Assembly (NCBI GenBank): GCA_031273365.1
Contig: JAISSA010000051.1
Span: 1 to 18,889, forward strand
DNA: 18,889 bases
Source of the DNA: Synergistaceae bacterium
Lineage (GTDB): Bacteria > Synergistota > Synergistia > Synergistales > Aminobacteriaceae
Direction: 5' to 3'
Both the position numbers and the translations under genes were made by a program. The notes beneath the pieces are model-generated. The model ran no database searches. It worked only from the letters and a program-made list of their open reading frames with translations, and was not told where the DNA came from. Shown piece after piece: positions 14,459 through 18,889 of this stretch; the first letter of the stretch is position 1, and every line of letters starts with the position of its first letter.

Positions 14459-16552
14459 TTGGAGGACGGACTGGATAAGACGCAGCCGGCCTGCGACGGG
14501 AAGAGCCTGAGTCAGCGTTACGAAGAGCTCAGGGGAGAGTACCGAAAACTCGAACGCCGGCATCGCCGTCTGGAAAGCGACTACAAACGCGTCGGCATCA
14601 TGTACAAAAGCGCTGAGCGCCTGCGCGATTTCAACGAGGCCGAGAAGGACCTCCAGTATTTCTATAACCGCCTTCTGCTGCGGACGTGTGCCGACGTGAT
14701 TTTTGTGCTGAACAGGGACATGCGCGTCGTGCTCGCCACGCACACCTTCGCGCGGCTCGTGGGCGTCGCCGACATGCAGGATGTCGTCAACCAGAGAATA
14801 GAATCTCTTTTTGCCCGCAGGATGCCCCCGGAGCGCATCGAGGAGCTGGTCGAAAAGTGCAGGACGGTTTTCGAGAGCTCCCTTCCCCAGAGCTACACCC
14901 GGAGGATGCTGCCGGAGGGCGGAGAGGAATTTACCGCCGACTGCACCATCTCGCCCGCCGTGGATAAAAACGGGGTCCTCCACGGCGTGGTGTGTCTCCT
15001 GCACGACGTCACTGAACTCGACCGCGCGAAAGAAAAGGCCGAGGGCGCTTCTCTGGCGAAGGGGACCTTCCTTGCGAACATGAGCCACGAAATTCGTACC
15101 CCGATGAACGCCATCAAGGGCATGAGCGACCTCCTCATGCGCACGAACCTGGATGACGTCCAGTACGGTTACGTTCAGAACCTCTCAAGGGCTTCGAGCT
15201 CTCTTCTGATCATTATCAACGACATCCTCGACTTCTCGAAGATCGACGCCAACAGGATGGAGATAACCGTAATGCCTTACGAAACGGCATCCATGCTCGC
15301 GGACGTGGCAGGGATGATTCAGATGAGGGCCTGCCAGAAGGGCATCCTGTTCCTGACCGACATCGACCCCAAAATTCCCGGCAAACTGCTCGGCGACGAC
15401 GTGCGGATCAGGCAGATTCTTCTGAACCTGCTGGGCAACGCCGTGAAGTTCACCCAGGAGGGGTACGTGAAGCTCACGGTCTCCGTCGATTCCCGGACCC
15501 CGGACAGGGTGTTCCTTTCCTTTATCGTCGAGGACACGGGCTCGGGAATTCGGCCGGAGGACATCCCCAACCTTTTCAAGGCGTTTTCCCAGATGGACGT
15601 CAAAAAACACCGGGGCATCCAGGGGACCGGTCTGGGGCTGATCATCAGCCGCAGGCTGTCCGAGCTGATGGGGGGATCGATCGAACTTCGGAGCGAGTAC
15701 GGCCGGGGGTCCGTTTTTACCTGTTCCATTCCCCAGTCCGTGGATGTGGATGTCCCCATCGCCGAAATTTGCGACGCGGAGAAGAAAAGCGTCGTGCTGC
15801 TCGTGGACGGGTTGCAGGGGGACAGCATCGAGAAGATGCTGCAAAGGCTGTCCATTTCCGTGCGTCGCGTCCGGAGCGCCGCGGAAGCCGTCGGTGCGCT
15901 GAATTTTTGGCTGGAGTCCTGTCTGATCTACGGGTACGAGTTTACCCCGGCTCTGATGCCTTACGCCGCGGCGCTGCGTATGCGGCATAAAATATCCATC
16001 AGGGACCTGCAGTACGCCGAACAGGGCGAGATCGACCCCGACGTCGAGGTGCTTTCCGAGCCCGTGCTGATAACCTCGCTTTGCCGGGTGCTGAACAGGG
16101 TCTCTCCGACGGGCCGGGAGGAGCCGAACGCGGAGCTCGAGGACTTTCAGGCGGAAGACGCCAGCGTGCTGGTCGTCGACGACAACGAAATCAACCTCAT
16201 CGTGGCGAGTGAACTGCTGAAACATTACGGCATCGACGCCGACACCGCTCTGAGCGGTGCGGATGCCCTCCGCATGATGGACGAAAAACGCTACGACCTT
16301 ATCTTTATGGATCATATGATGCCTGAAATGGACGGCATCGAGGTCACCGAACGGATACGCGGGAACGGGGACTGGAGAGCTGCGGTTCCCGTGGTCGCCC
16401 TGACGGCGAACGCGGTTTCGGGAATGATGGAGCTTTTCCTGAGCAGGGGAATGAACGACTTCATCAGCAAACCCATCGAGCTCGACAGGCTGCACAAAAC
16501 CCTTCTGCTCTGGCTTCCGCCGGAAAAAATCACAAGAATGAAGAGGGATTAA
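14459..16552 (+). CDS. PAS hybrid histidine kinase with a degenerate and an intact receiver domain
   Basis: The 697-residue protein has no membrane segment. It has an N-terminal charged coiled coil (about 15-60), a PAS domain (about 70-185), HisKA with H210 in NMSHEIRTPMNAIKG, and a HATPase with N-box LLGNAVKFTQEG, G1 DTGSGI and G2 GTGLGL (about 315-425). Next comes a receiver-like fold beginning SVVLLVDG that lacks the acidic pair and the phospho-acceptor Asp (about 440-540). A complete receiver follows, with acidic DD in LVVDDNE, phospho-acceptor D618 in FMDHMMPEMDG, and conserved Lys 671 in ISKPIE. There is no DNA-binding output, so a phosphotransfer partner or protein interaction is expected. 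It is co-oriented with the FIST gene, which probably supplies its signal. The TTG start is chosen from AAGGAG at 14443-14448. Confidence 0.92.
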   Translation: MEDGLDKTQPACDGKSLSQRYEELRGEYRKLERRHRRLESDYKRVGIMYKSAERLRDFNEAEKDLQYFYNRLLLRTCADVIFVLNRDMRVVLATHTFARLVGVADMQDVVNQRIESLFARRMPPERIEELVEKCRTVFESSLPQSYTRRMLPEGGEEFTADCTISPAVDKNGVLHGVVCLLHDVTELDRAKEKAEGASLAKGTFLANMSHEIRTPMNAIKGMSDLLMRTNLDDVQYGYVQNLSRASSSLLIIINDILDFSKIDANRMEITVMPYETASMLADVAGMIQMRACQKGILFLTDIDPKIPGKLLGDDVRIRQILLNLLGNAVKFTQEGYVKLTVSVDSRTPDRVFLSFIVEDTGSGIRPEDIPNLFKAFSQMDVKKHRGIQGTGLGLIISRRLSELMGGSIELRSEYGRGSVFTCSIPQSVDVDVPIAEICDAEKKSVVLLVDGLQGDSIEKMLQRLSISVRRVRSAAEAVGALNFWLESCLIYGYEFTPALMPYAAALRMRHKISIRDLQYAEQGEIDPDVEVLSEPVLITSLCRVLNRVSPTGREEPNAELEDFQAEDASVLVVDDNEINLIVASELLKHYGIDADTALSGADALRMMDEKRYDLIFMDHMMPEMDGIEVTERIRGNGDWRAAVPVVALTANAVSGMMELFLSRGMNDFISKPIELDRLHKTLLLWLPPEKITRMKRD

Positions 16553-16563
16553 GTAAGAAAGCT

Positions 16564-16572
16564 TAGGAAGGA
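16564..16572 (+). promoter_or_regulatory. Strong Shine-Dalgarno-like site without a following start codon
   Basis: AGGAAGGAG is as good as the ribosome sites of real genes here but is followed by TAAAATTCTCC with no ATG, GTG or TTG in range. An ATT at 16577 would open a frame of about 30 codons, without recognisable similarity. It may be a lost start, a rare AUU start, or only part of the structured RNA that follows. Confidence 0.3.
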
Positions 16573-16578
16573 GTAAAA

Positions 16579-16674
16579 TTCTCCGAGGCACGAGCTGTGC
16601 GTATCGCCGAGTTTCTTCAGCCGGAGAGCGGCAGCTGTTCCATGAAAGCACCTGCCGGGGGTTGTAAAATCCCC
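16579..16674 (+). ncRNA. Structured leader RNA of unknown family upstream of the ankyrin gene
   Basis: Consecutive helices can be drawn. P1 pairs 16580-16585 with 16622-16627 and encloses a small hairpin (GCAC 16588-16591 with GTGC 16597-16600). P2 pairs GGCAG 16630-16634 with CTGCC 16652-16656. Directly abutting is P3, 16657-16663 with 16668-16674, a 7-bp stem with one G-U capped by the GNRA tetraloop GUAA. It ends 60 bases before the TTG start of the ankyrin gene. A GNRA cap and abutting stems are typical of folded RNAs. It does not match the conserved core of any riboswitch I know, including c-di-GMP-I. Confidence 0.4.
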
Positions 16675-16717
16675 GTCGGTCGTCATACAGGGGGCTTCTG
16701 ATTCCGGGGACAGATGT

Positions 16718-16724
16718 AAGGAGG
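16718..16724 (+). promoter_or_regulatory. Ribosome site that decides the TTG start of the ankyrin gene
   Basis: AAGGAGG lies nine bases before TTG 16734. The first ATG in frame (16752) is 27 bases away, too far for this site. Confidence 0.65.
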
Positions 16725-16733
16725 AAGAATAAT

Positions 16734-17492
16734 TTGCGGGCGAACGAGAAGATGGCTTCACTTTTTCCAAACGGCAGCGTTACCGAAAAATTGCGTGAGC
16801 TGATAGCTCACGGAGATGTGGCGCCGGGTGATGCCGCCGAACTCATTCAGAAGGGCGCGGACGTCAATGCAGCGGACGAAGACGGGCAGACTCTATTGAT
16901 GCTGGCAGTCGAGTTTGACCACAACCTCGATGTTCTGCGCGTGCTGATCGACGGAGGTGCGGACGTCAACGCGGAGGACCCGGACGGGCGGACTCCACTG
17001 ATGTGGGCCGCGGAGAACGATAACCCCGACGTTCTGCGCGTACTGATCGACGGCGGCGCGGACGTCAACTCGGCGTACAGGGGCGGATGGACTCCACTGA
17101 TGTGGGCCGCCTGCCACAACGGCAACCCCGATGCTCTGCGCATACTGATCGACGGAGGCGCGGACATCGACGCGGCGGACGAGGACGGACGGACTCCATT
17201 GATGCTGGCCGCTGAGTCCAACCGCAACCCCGATGTCCTGCGCGTGTTGCTCGACCGGGGCGCGGACGTCAACGCGACGTACAGGGGCGGGTGGACTCCA
17301 TTGATGCTGGCCGCTCAGTTCAACCGTAACCCCGACGTTCTGTGCGTGCTGATCGACGGAGGCGCGGACGTCAACGCGACAGACGAGGAGGGGCGGACTC
17401 CACTGGAGCTGGCCGCTGAGGTCAACCGTAACCCCGACGTTCTGCGCACGCTGATCGACAGGGGCGCGAACGTCGACGCGGAGAATGGGTAG
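16734..17492 (+). CDS. Ankyrin-repeat protein
   Basis: The 252-residue protein has a short N-terminal cap (about 1-48, including LRELIAHGDVAPGDAAELIQ and a first GADVNA) and six ankyrin repeats of 33-34 residues with the pattern DGRTPLMLAAESNRNPDVLR followed by a VLLDRGADVNA-type end. One repeat (second) is one residue shorter. Repeat starts alternate DEDG, DPDG, YRGG, DEDG, YRGG, DEEG, so a two-repeat unit seems to have been copied. No signal peptide or membrane segment is seen, so it is probably a cytoplasmic protein-binding scaffold; export as an effector is not supported by anything visible. The start is TTG 16734. It may be transcribed with the histidine kinase gene or from its own leader. 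Confidence 0.92.
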   Translation: MRANEKMASLFPNGSVTEKLRELIAHGDVAPGDAAELIQKGADVNAADEDGQTLLMLAVEFDHNLDVLRVLIDGGADVNAEDPDGRTPLMWAAENDNPDVLRVLIDGGADVNSAYRGGWTPLMWAACHNGNPDALRILIDGGADIDAADEDGRTPLMLAAESNRNPDVLRVLLDRGADVNATYRGGWTPLMLAAQFNRNPDVLCVLIDGGADVNATDEEGRTPLELAAEVNRNPDVLRTLIDRGANVDAENG

Positions 17493-17527
17493 GCCCCGGA
17501 TGGACCGGAGGCGTGCAAACGTTCAGA

Positions 17528-17557
17528 CCCGGAGGGGCAAAAACCGGCCTCTCCGGG
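17528..17557 (+). terminator. Hairpin after the ankyrin gene, possible terminator
   Basis: A 10-bp stem with one G-U pairs 17528-17537 with 17548-17557 around a 10-nt loop, 35 bases after the ankyrin stop. The nearest T-rich stretch (ATATTTTATTT) begins about 20 bases later, so it is a weak intrinsic terminator by the usual rules. It lies between convergent genes, where termination is expected. Confidence 0.4.
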
Positions 17558-17637
17558 GTCCTCGCCCGGCGGCGTAATATTTTATTTCGTCACAAATCTC
17601 GTCAGAGAACTGCCCGCAGAGCGCTCAAGCCCGAAGT

Positions 17638-18336
17638 TCATTGTTTTGCCATCTCGATGATCAGGACATGGGCCTGTTCGGCGGGGACGATGGCGACATC
17701 CTCCTCCGTGATCTCCAGCGCGTCGCGCGTGGCAAGGGTCACTGCACCGACGTCGGCAGAGCCCTCGATCATGACCAGATATGCCTGTCGCCCTGCCCCA
17801 ACCCCGAAATCGAGTTTTCTGCCCGCGTCGATTATGGCGGCGTAAATATTCACGTCGGCATGAACGTGAATGGGCGCGTCGTTGCCGCCTCCGGACGCGA
17901 TGAAGAGCCACCTGTTCAACCTGTCTTCAATCTCGAAGCGGCGACTGCCGTAATTTGGCTCATACCCGTTCCTGTCCGGCAATATCCATATTTGCAGAAA
18001 ACGCAACAACTTTTCGCCGTTATTGAACTCGCTGTGGCGGACGCCGGTCCCGGCGCTCATGTACTGCACCTGCCCCCTGGTCAGGGTTTCCCCGTTCTTC
18101 ATGCTGTCAGCGTGAGTCAACTCGCCCGTCACGACGTAGGAGATTATCTCCATATTTTTGTGAGGGTGAGTCTCAAAGCCGCTGCCCGGTTGAACGACGT
18201 CGTCGTTTAAGACTCGCAGCACGCCGAATTGTACGTTATCCGGGTTGCAGTACTGATCGAAGGAAAAGTGAAAATGGCTGTCCAGCCAGCCGTGAGAAGC
18301 GCGCCCCATCTTTTTGCTGTCAATATGTCGCAACAT
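17638..18336 (-). CDS. Pirin-family protein, YhhW-like bicupin
   Basis: The 232-residue cytoplasmic protein is a typical pirin: SHGWLDSHFHFSF at the N-terminus, LRVLNDDVVQPGSGF, the metal-binding HPHKNMEI (H57 and H59), then MSAGTGVRHSE (H101 and E103), and QIWILPDRNGYEPNY. With ATG 18336 as the start, all four metal ligands fall at the same numbers as in E. coli YhhW (231 residues), which is why I prefer it over ATG 18342, two codons upstream. GGGAGG lies ten bases upstream. YhhW has quercetin 2,3-dioxygenase activity in vitro; the cellular role of bacterial pirins is mostly unknown. It is a single gene convergent with the ankyrin gene, with its own promoter. Confidence 0.92.
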   Translation of the reverse strand: MLRHIDSKKMGRASHGWLDSHFHFSFDQYCNPDNVQFGVLRVLNDDVVQPGSGFETHPHKNMEIISYVVTGELTHADSMKNGETLTRGQVQYMSAGTGVRHSEFNNGEKLLRFLQIWILPDRNGYEPNYGSRRFEIEDRLNRWLFIASGGGNDAPIHVHADVNIYAAIIDAGRKLDFGVGAGRQAYLVMIEGSADVGAVTLATRDALEITEEDVAIVPAEQAHVLIIEMAKQ

Positions 18337-18377
18337 CCACATTCTTCCTCCCTGAGAAAGCGTTTTTATCCTGCCTG

Positions 18378-18406
18378 ATTGTAACATCGCAGCGTCATAT
18401 CGTCAT
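18378..18406 (-). promoter_or_regulatory. Sigma-70-like promoter of the pirin gene
   Basis: On the minus strand ATGACG (18406-18401) and TACAAT (18383-18378) are separated by 17 bp. This puts the transcription start near 18371, about 35 bases before the ATG. The -35 matches four of six consensus bases and the -10 five of six. Confidence 0.55.
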
Positions 18407-18452
18407 GAGCGTCGCGCAAAGACCGGAGCTGCTTACATTCCCTGCTTGTAAA

Positions 18453-18563
18453 CGTTCAAGCCCAGGGGGGCAGAGCCCGTTCGCTCACTGCGTTCGTTTC
18501 ACTGGCCCCCCCTCGAAATATTTCGCCAGCTTTTGCCTGGGCGGGCAATGCGGGGTTTGAACG
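18453..18563. repeat. Nested inverted-repeat spacer after the nuclease gene
   Basis: Outer arms 18453-18463 and 18553-18563 pair over 11 bp with one G-U. Inside, GCCCAGG at 18460-18466 can alternatively pair with CCTGGGC at about 18536-18542, and a G-run after the left arm faces a C-run near 18514-18521. It begins directly after the stop of the minus-strand nuclease gene, so it may fold at the 3' end of that mRNA. No clean T-run follows. Confidence 0.5.
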
Positions 18564-18564
18564 C

Positions 18565-18889
18565 TTACTCCTGCTTTTTCTCCGCCCTGAACTCCGTTAT
18601 GCCGCGTCGTTCGTCGTCTATCGCCAGGCCAAGCAGGACCGCGTTTTCGAAGGGGTCTGCATACCCCATTCTCAGGATCTGAGAGAGCGCGAGATCGGCG
18701 AGCTTCCCGGGGTCCTCTCCCTTTTTGGCGATCTTCAGCTCCATCACCCACACGTGCCCCCGGAACTCGACCACCATGTCCGCCCTGCCCCTGTGCCCGT
18801 GAAGCTCCGCCTCCACGCTCAGCCCCGCGCCGTAAAGATAGGAGAGCAGCGTCGAGCGATACAGCCATTCCCCAAAATTCACCTCAGGC
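18565..18889 (-). CDS. 3' part of a DUF1703-type PD-(D/E)XK nuclease-domain protein
   Basis: About 108 codons of the C-terminal end are present and the frame stays open to the window edge (PEV before the GTG at 18882), so the true start lies outside. The sequence carries a PD-(D/E)XK nuclease core: GRADMVVEFRG supplies the Asp, VWVMELKI supplies the ExK, and LALSQILRMGYADPFENAVLLGLAID is the following helix and strand typical of DUF1703 (PDDEXK_9). In complete members this domain is the tail of a protein of roughly 500-550 residues with an N-terminal AAA-like ATPase domain; that part cannot be seen here. Such genes are common, multi-copy and often mobile in anaerobic gut bacteria. Function is unproven, with defence or nucleic-acid processing suspected. 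Confidence 0.8.
   Translation of the reverse strand, partial: PEVNFGEWLYRSTLLSYLYGAGLSVEAELHGHRGRADMVVEFRGHVWVMELKIAKKGEDPGKLADLALSQILRMGYADPFENAVLLGLAIDDERRGITEFRAEKKQE

Noticed and set aside
16577..16666. Short peptide gene starting with ATT after AGGAAGGAG
   Set aside because: ATT is a very rare start and the peptide has no recognisable features; kept only as an orphan ribosome-like site.
16579..16674. Cyclic-di-GMP-I riboswitch
   Set aside because: There is a GNRA tetraloop, but the conserved core of that riboswitch and its receptor helix are not found.
16850..17490. CRISPR-like or satellite repeat array
   Set aside because: The periodicity of about 102 bp is in frame and encodes ankyrin repeats.
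17641..18210. Plus-strand 189-codon frame opposite the pirin gene
   Set aside because: The minus strand encodes a full pirin with all metal ligands; the plus frame has no similarity or ribosome site.

Overview
The window looks like GC-rich chromosomal DNA from an anaerobic, host- or gut-associated Gram-negative-type bacterium. The supporting signs are a Sec-exported periplasmic binding protein, two-component and cyclic-di-GMP signalling, strong AGGAGG ribosome sites, and O-acetylhomoserine sulfhydrylation for methionine. The mix of genes (RecG/AlbA_2-like remnant, ankyrin protein, DUF1703-type nuclease) reminds me of Synergistota, but that placement is a low-confidence inference.

Layout. (1) 1-993: a poorly coding left end and a broken minus-strand AlbA_2/RecG-like regulator that has lost its middle. 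(2) 1196-7088: a five-gene plus-strand sugar operon with its own promoter: a KpsF/GutQ-like SIS sugar-phosphate isomerase, a xylulokinase-type FGGY kinase, and an RbsC-type permease, RbsB-type binding protein and RbsA-type ATPase. The transporter would import a pentose- or pentitol-like sugar, the kinase would phosphorylate it and the isomerase would interconvert the sugar phosphate. (3) 7085-9854: a methionine operon, metY-metX. A sigma-70-like promoter is followed by a 300-nt leader holding a 30-codon peptide ORF with three consecutive Met codons and then a Cys codon. After the ORF come mutually exclusive protector, antiterminator and terminator hairpins. This is the layout of ribosome-mediated transcription attenuation and is the most interesting feature seen.

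(4) 9869-10195: a 27-bp-stem hairpin and a tiny Cys-rich membrane ORF. (5) 10200-16552: a signalling block: a PAS-PAS-GAF-GAF-GGDEF diguanylate cyclase with intact active and inhibitory sites, a small secreted protein, a FIST-domain sensor protein, and a PAS hybrid histidine kinase with one dead and one live receiver. The close spacing suggests one transcription unit linking a secreted or ligand-sensing input to c-di-GMP and phosphorelay outputs. (6) 16564-17557: a structured, unassigned leader with a GNRA-capped hairpin, then an ankyrin-repeat protein with recent-looking repeat duplication. (7) 17638-18889, minus strand: a pirin-family protein with its promoter, an inverted-repeat spacer, and the 3' part of a DUF1703/PD-(D/E)XK nuclease gene running off the right edge.

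No tRNA, rRNA, CRISPR array or intact insertion sequence was seen. All functional calls come from reading motifs by eye; no database search was run.
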